Positions 1 to 11,164 of a stretch of DNA of 64,000 nucleotides are shown here, in pieces. The notes under the pieces are model-generated. The model did no database searches. It worked only from the letters and a program-made list of their open reading frames with translations, and was not told the DNA's origin. The translations under genes and the position numbers were made by a program. Source of the DNA: Clavelina lepadiformis (lineage: Eukaryota; Chordata; Ascidiacea; Aplousobranchia; Clavelinidae); contig NC_135245.1 of the NCBI RefSeq assembly GCF_947623445.1, forward strand, positions 18,731,501-18,795,500, given 5' to 3'. How positions within the stretch are numbered: the stretch's first letter is position 1; each line of letters opens with the position of its first letter.

Positions 1-3000
1 TACGTGAGCAGGAAGGTGAGAAGTAGCTCAAGATATTTATCAATTATTTTCGCCATGATTGGTAACGTTGATAACATGGCTACATTTTCATTATAACAGG
101 GCCAAGAATGTTTTATTTCTGGTTGTATTAAAGATGATCCAGCGCTCTTCTTTGCTGACATAACAGAAAAAAAAGGGGGAACTCCAAAACAGAAGCTCAC
201 GGTCAACAGGTAATAAATAAGTCATAAAAATTACGTCAAAATACCTGAAATATAAAATTAATAACATCAACTGACTCTGATGTCAAAATCTTCACTCCAA
301 CCATGCATTTTTAGGAAATCGCACTTCTATATTCGTAAAGGAGTTTTGTGCCTGTCGTACGACACAGAATGGAATCTAATCGTTACCGGCAGCCGGGACT
401 GTAATGTCAGAGTTTGGAATCCATACGTCGTAACAAAATCTTCAGCAGTTTTGATAGGGCACAACACGGCCGTACAGGAAGTACTCATCCGCGCATTTGA
501 CCACCAAATCATAAGGTATTCTTGTTAAAATTGACCTTTCTAAGACGCTCACAATCCCTATCACTGGCATCATCATTAAACCAATAGTCCTGTTTGTGAT
601 TGACGTACATCACGGAAATAGATATTGTTGTGTACAGGTTGATTACCAGTGTTACCTTGGCTGCGGTTGTGTATTAAACCAGGCACCATTCAGTATTACT
701 TCACAAGCTTCTTTTTATATCGCAGTATAAGCAAAGATAAAAACGTTCGAGTGTGGGATTTGCGTGACTATTCGTGCAAGCAGAGCATCCCTGGGAGAAT
801 TATTGGATTAGGAAGATTTTACATCACAGCAGCATATTTCAATGAGAGACTCAAAGAATTGGTTGTGGCGACAAACAAAATCGGAGTTCTGCAGCCAGGC
901 AATCTCGTCACGACATCAAAAAAACAAAAACAATCCCAAAATAATCTGAAACCAGTCGTGAGGGTTTTGTATAATCCAGTCTTCAACCAGGTAAACGACC
1001 TTGCAAAACCATTAACACTGTTCATCTCTGAAAAACAGATGTAATCCTTGCAAGTATTTCTACTTTCAAAATCCATCCTCTTTGTTGTATTCAAAAGTGT
1101 TTAACTTGAACCTTTCACAAACAAACATCTGCACAATTTGCATTTTGCACAATTTGCACAATCTGCATTTACCATATTAGCCACATACATTAGGCAGCAT
1201 TTAATCTCGATTTCGAACGATAGATAGTCACTGGAGGAGAAGACTCACTGATCTGCATTTGGGATATCAAAACAGGAATGAAGCAAATGCAGTTTTGTGC
1301 TGGAGACGATCTGGAGATCACTTGTATGACCTTTGACCCAACCAACAGGAGACTTTTGACCGGTACTGACCTGAGACCGGTCTATTCTAACTGGCTCACC
1401 TTCATTACCATTCACATTGGCCTTTGACCTAGTTTCTTTGTAATGGCAGGTGGTCGAAATGGAAATGCCATTCTGTGGAACTTCAATAATGGAGCAAAGC
1501 TCAGACGACTTGACAAGATGGATGATCAAGAAATTACAGACGTGGTTTTCACAAAGTAAACTAAGAAACAGAGATAGTTGGAAGTCGATTAGAAACAACT
1601 GACAGTGAAAATTTTTTGAAAAACTTCTGGTGTTGAATGAAAATGATTTACAATTTTTGAAAACAAAGTATTACAATCTATTTACAGGCAACGCATCGTG
1701 ACTGCTGGATGGAACAGACACGTGCGAGTTTACATTGATTCCTATGGCGACGACAGCTATCAGCTGTTACGTCATAAGCACAATGACGATATTTTGAGTT
1801 TGGATTTTCACCGACAAGATTCCTTCCTTGCAACATCAGCATACGATGGAGACGTGTACATATGGTCAATTAAAAGCGGAGAAGTTTTAATGATATTCAA
1901 TATGTTCGTCAGTTTGCTCCCAATCCATTTTAGTAAACACCTTGAAAGAAACCGACATCGCATGGCTAACATTAAAACAGAAAGTGAGTTTATGTGTACA
2001 TTAGACTTTAAGATTCGAAAGTCTAGTTTCTACACTTGATTATTTTATCGCTACTGATCAGTTTTTGAAGTCTTCTGAAATTGAGTTGACTTATGCCAGA
2101 GCCCAGTCACATTCTCTCAGTTGCAAGAACTCAAATCAAAGTTAAAAAAAATTCAAGCTAGCTCTTCTTCGTAAATAAACACTATTTAGCTCAAATCTCA
2201 ATTATCTCGGCGCGACCACATCAAAACAATTACGTAGATGCAACAACATACAATAACTTTAGGCGCTATGCAAGCACGATCCATAAGATTATGAAAACTG
2301 ATTATTATCAATTATTCATATTATCATATATGAATAATGAACAATGAAACGTACGGTGAAACTAGACAACTTTTAATACGGTATATATTTCACTACTAAA
2401 CACAAATAAATGACTTGACTTGACTTTTTAATATCAGCAAATAATGAAACACAAGCAAACCCGATCGCTATTCATGTAAACGCTATTCCATGCAGTCAAC
2501 AAACATTTGTGAATATAAAGAAACAACTCTCATTAGCTCTCTTTGCAGATTCCGAGACAGGGCATCAAGAAAGGCCATCAGCCACTACATTTAAGGATCA
2601 GATGTACTACCAAGAAGATTGGTTGCCTAGAAACATGCCATGGCTATCACCAAAACGCGTACCGTATCAAAGCGCTTTAGGTATTTAAATACTTCCGAAA
2701 TTTTCCGACATACATCGTATTTTGAAGATTGAAATCATTGCTGTATACAGATATCGATGAGCTGATTTCAGAAGCGTTTCAAGAAACTTGGAGCCGTACA
2801 CCGAGCCGTGCTTCAAAAACATCAACACAAAGTGGCCGTTCAGACGACAACCACGTAGTAGATTCAACTGATCGCGCCGTTTACAAAATTCTTTTTTTAC
2901 AAACCCGGCGTTGTGATGAGGCAGTCGGAAACCTGTTGACTTCCAGTGCAAGAGGGTGGATATCCACTTGGTCTGTTCACCCAACGGGCGGAATGAGGGG

Positions 3001-4831
3001 TTACTTTCACGCTTGCAAGCAACGTTATAATGATGACTTTGTAACAACAATGACTACTGATTGTGAAAATAAGCTGCTGATAACGGGAGACAGCAGAGGT
3101 TACATAAGAACATGGGCTATTTCCGATTACTGCAATAGTGATGATTTCAATCAACGATCCGTCTCCTCCTCAATGACGGAGATTAACTCAGCAAATTCGG
3201 TAAGTGTTTAGCAACTATTTCCTTCAACAACGGCCGCTCAGGTTCTTGCAGTCGACAGTGTTTGAAATTACAAAACTAACACACACTATGATTCTATAAA
3301 TTTACAAAAACTTTGATTGACAGCGTGAACAGGTAGTACATTATCTTCCAAATTCCATTGCACCCGAGATGACGATGTCAGTACGAGGTCACGTGCAATC
3401 AGTGACATCACTTGCTTACGTTGATGATCATGGATTGATAGCATCTGGCGGCATCGATGGCACCATTAGACTGTGGACAGACGAAGGTCGCTATATTGGC
3501 ACATTTGGACAGCAGAATCCCTGGAACATTGACTTTCCAGTAAAGGTTAGAAAGTTCCTACAGCTCCTTCTAAAAACATAAAAGCTTGTATTTTGCTGAA
3601 ACACGAACTGGTTTGTGTTAGGTGAAAGACTTGCCAATATCAATTCCGAGCGATGTGCGCCAAGTTGCCTCGACCACGACTCTTCGTACCGCAAAGGGGA
3701 GCATTTATGTAAAGTGGAAACAAATGAGGGACTCAGTTAACTTTGCAGCTCTGTCGGGAAGAATGGGAGAATATGAAAGTGAGAAAAAGTTAAACAAAGC
3801 AAACCCAATTGATGAAGGTGAGCAGAGAAAAACAAGACAAAGCCCAGTACAGGAAAGACCGAATGGGCTGAAACATCAAAGTCGGCAGGCAAGCAATTAA
3901 TGGATAATAATAGAGGATGCATATTGTACCGTATAATGCAATTCTGCTATGTAGGTGTACAGACAGATATACGAAAAGTTTCTATTTATACAAAATTCCA
4001 TCTTTGGAACTTTGGGCACAAACCTTACAACAGGAGTTATCAACAAGGATAGATATATCAAATCTACCCACAATTATTGAGTCTTACATATGCACAAAGT
4101 TCTTGTAACTGTCTGTCTAACCTTAACTAACTAACGGTAACTGTCTCATAAATTAACTAACTTTTAATTAAGGTGGAAGAAACCTATGCAAGGATCCAAA
4201 ACGAGGGTCTTAAGAGCTCAATTTTAGGGAAAAGCAACTACAAGCCCAAAAGTAGACGCAAAAAAGCATCCATTGATCCAAGCATTAAGTAAGACGTTTC
4301 ATTTCTTCATTGTTTATCATGCTACGACCAATAAATGTTACGATACTCATACTTTTCAACACTGGTATCGGTGGTGTTAAACTCCATGCAAGGCAGAAAT
4401 GTTATAATTATGAACTTTAATGTACAGCAGCCTACCATCAGCTTTATATTTACAGTGAATATATTCAAAACTGACCCTCATTAACTGATTTATCTGAATA
4501 AAGGTGGTGCAATAGGCAAGCAATGATCTACAACTCACTTCCCTACGCACAAATACCTGCTCCTGTTCAAATGCCTGTCCCCGAGCATTTGCGGAACAAA
4601 GCAGCCATGAAACAAGCTTTAAACTGGACACATAAGAAGTTACTTGCGGCCAATGCATTTAACCAGGACTCATTTGATGCAGATGAGAAATCGCAGAAAA
4701 GGCTTCCTCCAATCAAAGCAACCGGACATTCACCGAATCTATTTGGGAGGAAAGTTATTCGCCATACTGTGCAGAATCGAAGGAGAAAAGTGCCTTCGTT
4801 AGTTGGGCCTTTGCCATCAATTGCTTCGTGA
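1..4831 (+). CDS. WD-repeat protein, WDR64/WDR49-like (5' partial, multi-exon)
   Basis: Thirteen exons join in frame: 1..15, 100..209, 315..515, 726..990, 1224..1362, 1450..1555, 1688..1983, 2549..2680, 2751..3199, 3324..3545, 3622..3888, 4173..4288 and 4504..4831 (stop TGA 4829-4831), giving 881 visible residues; the start lies before the window. At least eight WD-type strand ends are readable: VRVWNPY, VRVWDL, ICIWDI, AILWNF, VYIWSI, ISTWSV, IRTWAI and IRLWTD. This fits a beta-propeller scaffold protein. The GSRDCNVRVWNPY segment and overall layout recall the WDR64/WDR49 (CFAP337) group, associated with cilia and flagella in animals; the exact orthologue is inferred. The C-terminal 110 residues are basic and lack WD repeats. 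The intron after 3888 appears to use a GC donor. Exon chain confidence is high, family name moderate. Confidence 0.85.
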
Positions 4832-4832
4832 C

Positions 4833-4838
4833 AATAAA
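4833..4838 (+). promoter_or_regulatory. Poly(A) signal AATAAA of the WD-repeat gene
   Basis: A canonical AATAAA begins two bases after the stop codon of the WD-repeat gene. It implies a very short 3' UTR, consistent with the opposing NIPA-like exon starting at 4917. A later variant signal could be used instead. Confidence 0.5.
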
Positions 4839-4916
4839 TAGCAAGTACAGAAGTAATTGTGTGACAACTATAAGCAGTGGGTAATATGCCATTAAAATCT
4901 CACTTGGTGATCTCAC

Positions 4917-7900
4917 CTCACAATTACGCGCATGGCTCCAAGTGGTGTAATCAGGATTGCCGGGGCAATTGTATACGCAATGAAGTTTATCACCTCACCC
5001 ACTGCCACTGGAAGTAAGAGAGAATCATTGGTTTTCAACTATAACAAAATTTAGTTCAAAACACACATATATTTATATAGGTCTACATATATTATTGTTT
5101 CTTTGGTATTGCACCCAAGAGGTTAACGTAATACTCGATAAACTCTTAGTTTTAATAAACTTTTACTGATAATTAATTAATAAATCACAAATAGAGGCTT
5201 TGTGAGATAACTTTACAAGTAAACCATTTAAAACATTTACCACACAACAAATTATGCTTATAAGTGGTTACCGCATATATACAAACTGCACTAAACATTG
5301 CATTAGTGTATACAACATATATACTAGGGATGTGCCACGAGGAAGATTATTCGCCCATTCCTAATATATACCAAATACTGTCGCATTTAATTGGAGCTAT
5401 GTTCATTAAAAAATTAGCTAAACATGAGGCACAACTTATTTTTTCGAAAAAAAAAACAAATCAACAATTTTTGTATGTTTTGTAAATTTCCTTAATTATT
5501 GTTGAGTAATTTTAATCAAAAATCTATTATGGTAATTAGTTTATGCAAATTTCTGATTCAGTCGTGTTTGGGATAACCCTGAGAAGTCAATATTCTTCTA
5601 ACATGGTGCAATTTCTTAATTTTTTGTTCGAAATTACACAGTTTGGCTGGATCTTAGGTAGTTACATCCAATTTCTAAAATTCCTGTTTAATTATTTCTC
5701 TTTTCTATTTTCCAATTAAGGAAATCTTAATTCATCATGTAATTTCATATTAATTAATTCGTAATGTAATTTCAATTAATGCTTTACTGGTATATACCAT
5801 GCTACAGGCCCAACTTACGTGCATTAAACATACAAATATACACCGAAATGAATAACATGCCCACTGCTTACAAAAACAATTTTTTATATATATGCTAGAA
5901 TCATTAATGGCAGGCACGCCAGTGTGACGTGCCTCTGGAATATCCTTCGGAAACATAAACGTCAACGTTTCAAACTCACTTGAAAACATTCCAAGCCACC
6001 ACATGCCTTGTTGTAGATAGCCAAAGCCTTTGTGTTTGTCTGAAATATATTTATACATTTGTTGATATATACATCATTAGTGAGATGGATATGTACTATC
6101 ACTGGTATTGATACAATAAATGATGTATACAGGTATATATTCTATGCATACAAAAATCTTGTTCCGATATTCACATACTTTTGTCCAGTGCGTCGGTGCT
6201 TATATAAATAGACATTTCTTCAGCAGTTAAATTATCTAACCCTTATTATATATCAATACGAGGCGATTCCATGGAAGAATTAATATTTACTTACTACCTA
6301 ATACATCATGTATGACTACACAAGATTTATTGACAGTACACATTAGGCATGCTCTGTAACAACTGAACAACCATACTGGATTTCTTGATTGATGAATGTT
6401 ATCAAAATATACATATATGTATATTGTATAGTATGTAGTAGTGTACAGTAGACTCGGCTTACTATAACCACATTGGGACCAGACAACTTTCGTCATAATA
6501 TCCGAATGATCAAATTACCAAAGCTGCTATAACGCTGCTTAACCACACCAGGATCTATACAGTTAAGCACAAAATGACATAAAAGCATTGAATTCGTCAT
6601 TTAGTTTATTAGCGTTATACAGCAACATGATAGTCGATGCAATAAGTGAATTGAGAATACACGTGACACAATTGTCACTGTTATGCTGCATAATTCCCAC
6701 AAAAACTTTAAAGAAAAATTTGAAAAAGATGGAAAAACTGGTCATAATATCCGAAGAGATAAATCAAGTTAGGAGATGAATGCTTACGATAAAAGTAAAG
6801 GTGGTTAACACAAAATCACCAGACGTTGAAAATAGTAAATGGTCACCGGCATTTACATTAAAACATCAGTAGCAATATAAGCTCTAAATATGCATAATGC
6901 TTTTATATCATTAAAGACATTTACCCATTACTGCATTTACCCAGAATAAATGCTCTTCTTTAAATCTAACTTACTATTATTTTACTATTATATATATAGT
7001 ATATACATGTATTAAATATAGTATATATATGTATCATGAACTTAAATATTATTTATAATAAACAAATTAATATATATACATTGTTCATATATAAAACTGC
7101 AGGGTCCAGCACTGTATGGTAAGCGTGTGGTACACCAGTTTCTATGCCATTATTGTTTTCTTCTTTAGATTTAATAATTATAGTCAAGTGGGGCAAAAAA
7201 ATGCAAAATTGACAAACTTTTGATTTTCTCGCTAAAAAATGGGCCAAAAAGTCAAGTTTTACCCTCTATTGATCAATATTAATATTCCATTGATGTATCC
7301 AAAAAATTGGAGCATTATGTTTATTCTTTTTATTTTTATCGAATATTTTGTGTTGCTCTTTTTTCCCCAGTGTTTGGGGCAATAAAAACCATGCTCGGGG
7401 TAAAAAAAAACAATCAATTTCGACAGCAAATTTTGTTTATTAAAAGCAACACAAAGCAGAAGAAATAGCAATATATACAGATGAGGATGAAACTGTAACA
7501 TCTTGTTAAAACAAACAAAAAAGTTTATGCATTATGAAGTCCATATTTGCTTAGGAACACAAATTTTTCTTTCACTTCCTCTTCTTCGGCAAAACCAAAA
7601 TATGATTTTGCACGTCCGACAGAAGTTAACACTGCGGTTGAAGGACCCCAAAAACAATTTTCAACGGTGACTATATCTATGTCTTCCTTTGTTTGCCAGT
7701 CCCAATACACTGCATCTTCTGAAGTTGATTTCTTGTCCCAAAACTTAAATTCAGCTTGCTCAATTTTTCCATCAACCTCGTCTCTGAAGACCTTCAGAAG
7801 TTTTCCCCAATAATATGTTTTTGGCTTCTCCCAAAACACTGCAAAGTACTTTCCAACTTGCTTTTTGTTTATTTCCAATTTAATTGTTCTCTTTCCTTTT

Positions 7901-9794
7901 TTTCTGTTCATTTACAGTTTCTTCAGTTACATCTCTTCTCTCTTCCTCTACATCTTCCATTCTAACAACTGTGTCTTCTCTTGTTTTGTCATTCATTTCT
8001 TCAGATTCATCGTCAGACTCTTCTACCATCTCATCCTCTGTATCTACTCTCCTCATGTCTTCATCCATTTGTCTTTGAATTTCCTGCTCCATCCTTCTTT
8101 CTATTTCTTCCTCCTCCTCCAAGTCCAGTGAATTTATTTCTTCATCTTCGTCTGCGTTCCTTTTCCTTCTCCCAGCTTTTCTCTTTTTTGCAATTGTTCC
8201 ATTTGCTTCAAAGTTTTCAACTTGCTCGTTAAATTCTTCATTTGTTAAAATGCTTCCATTCATCTTCACTCTTTTTTCTTTTTTTCTTCTTGTCATTTGT
8301 TTGTCGTCCCCTTGATTTTAACACACTTTCTATCGAAACCGATTCATCTTTTGACACAAGCCGTATTTCATACTTCATCCCTTCGGGAGCGTGAAGTTGC
8401 AACTCATTAATGATGTCCTTTGTTGTTCTGATCCGTGATTGTACTGTGGTGCTTGTCGACGGTGTGGAAACAGCTTAAATGTTGCGGATTGATGAGGTGG
8501 ATGGCATTTCTTCCACATTACTTGACCATTCACTTTCCTGTGGACTGGTCTTTTCCAAAATTGGATTGCCTTCTTCATCTTTTGGAGAAACACAATGCTA
8601 CCGGGACTGGTTAAACTACTACTGAACAGAGACTTTTGAAACTGGTAAATGCTTACAAGAAGGTTAAGCTTTTGAATAGCTATTTGGCAGGAGTTCAACA
8701 AAGTGGAATGGTACATAAATCAATTAACTACAAAGATCAACACAAAATGATTGGAGAGTAAAACTTAACGCTTAACTTAATTTCAAATGAATCATCAGTA
8801 CATTAAGATTAATGTATTTACTAGAGATCAGGAAACTGAGACAATGCAAGTAAAGGATTAAAGTGGTAGTTTAATTCCTTATAGCAACCAAAATCGTTCT
8901 AAAATGAAAGTTATTAAAGATGGGGTAAAGAAAAACAAGCACAGGGAAAATAAAAACAACTGTCTTTTTTTGCCCCAACACATTGTGTAGTTTTGGGGTA
9001 AAAAAAGACAACATAAAATAGAATGAAAGGTTAACAGCAATCAAAATTGAAGTACTGGAGTACAATCATACTAAAATATCATGTAGATACACATAAAAAG
9101 ATTGTGATTTTTAACCATCGTTTTCGATCCACAAAAAGTTTAGTAAAGAGCAAAAAAAGTTTTTTTGGACTGTTTTTGGGTCAATTTAGTGATTTGCATA
9201 GTTCCTGAAGAGTACTGACCTCTAGACCTGTATTGTATGTTAAAAAACTATGCAAATAAATGATGTTTCTAACCATGCAAAGCTTTTTCAAAAAAATCAT
9301 TCTTAGGGGGAGTTGGGGGGGCTGTCCTTTTTTACCCCAAGTACCCCTATGTTTTTTTTTGCCCCAACTGACTATATCTATTACAACACCACTGTGTACA
9401 CTACACAATCAATGATAAGACAGTTCCAAAGAGAAACGATTTGCCATGTTGTAAATATTTTAATTGCCGCAAGTGACCAAGCCTACCTTATGTACATACA
9501 ACTGCGCACAAATCTTCATAGATGTTGGAAATATCTAGCCTAAATTATACCTTTTAGGGCATAATTCCTACTGCCGCGCAACACTCCCTTCTTCTGAAGG
9601 ATGAAGCTACCACCAACCAGTATAGCAGACACTGTGGACATCAGCAATCCAATAAATGGGTGACTTGGTGCATCCTCTTCAATTACATTGTCCATGTTTG
9701 TTGAAGTATAGTTTGTTGTTAACAGTGTCCTACCAGAAGCAACTTCCATGCAAAATCTATCTACTGTTTCATGCAAACCTATATCGGTAACAAC
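4917..9794 (-). CDS. NIPA-type magnesium transporter, three exons, incomplete
   Basis: Read on the minus strand, exons 9551..9794, 5980..6039 and 4917..5007 join in phase. The first carries an extracellular-type lead and the first membrane helix with GGSFILQKKGVLR, the second GYLQQGMWWLGMF, the third AVGEVINFIAYTIAPA then ILITPLGAM. These match the start of NIPA family transporters (NIPA1-4, SLC57), membrane proteins linked to Mg2+ transport, where the same order runs from TM1 to TM3. The third exon ends at a GTGAGA donor; no following NIPA exon is seen in 1-4916, and reading through gives an immediate TGA. The true start codon is not resolved: the first exon has a splice acceptor at 9795, and ATGs at 9749 and 9695 are alternatives. 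It is either truncated or continues beyond the window, enclosing the WD gene. Confidence 0.8.
5008..5979. other. Intron of the NIPA-like gene, no other feature seen
   Basis: AT-rich intron sequence between the second and third recognised NIPA-like exons. Open frames here are short and show no recognisable protein motif. Confidence 0.5.
6040..7180. other. AT-rich intron with repeat fragments
   Basis: Part of the 3.5 kb NIPA-like intron. Around 6447-6775 there is a probable decayed DNA-transposon fragment: a pogo-like terminal motif CAGTAGACTCGGCTTAC at about 6447, and the motif GTCATAATATCCGA twice, near 6492 and 6740. No matching second end was found. From 6970 to 7035 the sequence is an alternating TA tract with internal palindromes. 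Confidence 0.35.
7181..9374. mobile_element. DNA transposon of unassigned family, about 2.2 kb
   Basis: The ends are imperfect inverted repeats: the left reads TAGTCAAGTGGGGCAAAAA and the complement of the right reads TAGTCAGTTGGGGCAAAAA, both flanked by TA, a likely target duplication. Related motifs GGGGCAAAAA or GGGGTAAAAA recur in both orientations within about 250 bp of the left end (7190, 7355, 7376, 7397) and about 450 bp of the right end (8923, 8967, 8996, 9334, 9355). No transposase is recognisable. The only protein-like content is the decayed frame on the minus strand at 7525-8590. It lies wholly in the large intron of the NIPA-like gene. The two ends support a mobile element; the superfamily is unknown to me. 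Confidence 0.7.
7525..8590 (-). pseudogene. Decayed transposon-borne protein, charged coiled region plus SH3-like barrel
   Basis: Minus-strand reading is good but shifts frame. The upstream part (about 8590-8280) reads KDEEGNPILE... with an internal stop near 8475, then ...KDIINELQLHAPEGM. Frame changes at an A-rich run near 8270-8285 into an open frame ending at 7880, rich in E, D, K and R and likely coiled coil. A run of seven A (plus-strand T7, 7897-7903) marks the change to the last frame, 7911..7525, 128 codons. That last part has aromatic residues spaced as in a small beta-barrel of SH3/Tudor type: YFAVFWEKPKTYYWGKLLK, then VYWDWQTKEDIDIVTVE and NCFWGP. I do not recognise the family. 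The breaks could be decay or slippage at homopolymers. Confidence 0.5.
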
Positions 9795-9816
9795 CTGAAC
9801 ATTCATATATGATATA

Positions 9817-10278
9817 CAGTGAGACCTCGTTAATCCTAACCCCGAAGCCCTGCTATCCGACACAAAGCTGTCGGGAACGGATTTCTTCCCATGCGTTTTA
9901 CCCCTTTAATCCAGAAATCCCGCTGTCCGATTCCCACAGAAAATTTTTGGAACACATATACTAAATAAATAGCAATAAAATCTGATAAATCGGAGCATTT
10001 AGAGTGAAGCGAAAATGATTCACGATTGTCCTAGATACAGTAGTTTGTTGACAAACACAATAGCCGATTATTATTATCTACGCATAATGTTGCAGTTTCA
10101 CTCTTTAAACTCCTACACATACACATACTTTGAATTGGAGTAAGGTACATACAGCTTTTTGAACACAGTGCTACATTTGCAAGTTTGATTTATTTTTCAC
10201 TTTCCGATAATCTGGATACCCCGCTAAACCGAGATTTTATGACGAAACACTGTGGTCCTGATGAACGAGGTCTGACTG
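9817..10278. mobile_element. pogo/Tigger-like MITE, 462 bp
   Basis: Terminal inverted repeats start CAGTGAGACCTCGTTAATCC on the left; the complement of the right end reads CAGTCAGACCTCGTTCATCA. Both ends are flanked by TA. The start CAGTxxxACCTCGxT is typical of pogo/Tigger elements of the Tc1-mariner superfamily. Internal repeats with CCGCTGTCCGA and CCCCGCTAAACCGA fit the same class. No coding capacity is evident. It ends 22 bp from the splice acceptor of the first recognised NIPA-like exon. Confidence 0.8.
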
Positions 10279-10914
10279 TATACACCTTCAATAACACCAC
10301 AATATATAAACACAATAAACAGGTAGTAAAACATGGGATTCCAAGAATAAAAAAAAACATCACAGATCCAACAAAAAATCAACTAGTAGAGTTTTAAAGC
10401 AAAACACAACATCGCGGTTTATCAAGAGGTTATGCCTTAATGTAGTAGTGTAAGTATACATGCTCGTCAGAAATGACAATTATGTTAAATTTAACAATTT
10501 AACGTACAATTTCACTAAAAGCTAGTATATTACATCTATAATGTAATTATTGTATATGACTATTATTGTGTATGTATACTGTATATAACTGATAAACCTA
10601 AGAAGTATACGACCAGTCATTTTGCAAGTAGCCTTTACGGGCATCTGTATATGCTTTACTTTTACAACAAAAATCATGTTAACTTAATCAACAGATAGTC
10701 ATGTAAATGAACTCCTATGAACATAAGATGGCATACCCCACACTCTGATACTGAAAACTCGTGGCCAGTATGGCAGCTCGTAGGCCTATAAACGATTGCT
10801 TTTGCGGTAACACCTTTGCTTGGCAGCATGGCACAACCACAAACCCGAGTGTCTTTTGGTTTGTTCTTTTAAAAACAAACAGATTATTGTGAAACCTTAA
10901 TTTTAGTTCTAAAT
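10279..10914. other. Intergenic, no feature seen
   Basis: AT-rich sequence between the pogo-like MITE and the small membrane-protein gene. I see no supported coding or RNA feature. Confidence 0.4.
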
Positions 10915-10920
10915 TTTATT
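10915..10920 (-). promoter_or_regulatory. Poly(A) signal AATAAA of the small membrane-protein gene
   Basis: TTTATT on the plus strand reads AATAAA on the minus strand, one base after the stop codon of the 10922..11164 gene. Its position supports that frame being transcribed. Confidence 0.5.
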
Positions 10921-10921
10921 T

Positions 10922-11164
10922 TCAATCATTACAGGTCGAGTTATTCTGATCAAGACCGGGAATGATGAATTTGTGATTCTTCAGGTACGGCGAAAGAGAG
11001 ATTTCTTGCATTTTTTCATAACGACCTTCCTTCTCAAGTTTTTTCATGGTCCGTAGCAACTTGCTCTCTTGAATTCGAGGATAAAATGCGTAGAAACTTG
11101 TCAAGCTGCCCGCAATGGTTACAGTCGAATATAAAATTAAGTTTCTTGTTCGTAAATTCAACAT
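10922..11164 (-). CDS. Small single-pass membrane protein, 80 aa
   Basis: One uninterrupted frame of 80 codons. Residues 8-27 (NLILYSTVTIAGSLTSFYAF) form one likely membrane helix just after a short basic start MLNLRTR, followed by a charged lysine-rich segment (LLRTMKKLEKEGRYEKMQ). This layout is common in small inner-mitochondrial-membrane assembly factors. A weak likeness to SMIM20/MITRAC7 (an NLRT start, one helix, then FYP) is noted but not firm. Support comes from the poly(A) signal directly after the stop and the lack of a competing gene. No intron is needed. It could be a chance frame; I favour a real gene at moderate confidence. Confidence 0.5.
   Translation of the reverse strand: MLNLRTRNLILYSTVTIAGSLTSFYAFYPRIQESKLLRTMKKLEKEGRYEKMQEISLSPYLKNHKFIIPGLDQNNSTCND

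Noticed and set aside
1245..1598. Minus-strand frame of 117 codons
   Set aside because: It runs opposite two WD exons and their intron; no recognisable protein features.
2685..3050. Long minus-strand frame of 121 codons
   Set aside because: It lies opposite the 2751..3199 WD-repeat exon, has no family motif, and is a shadow of that exon.
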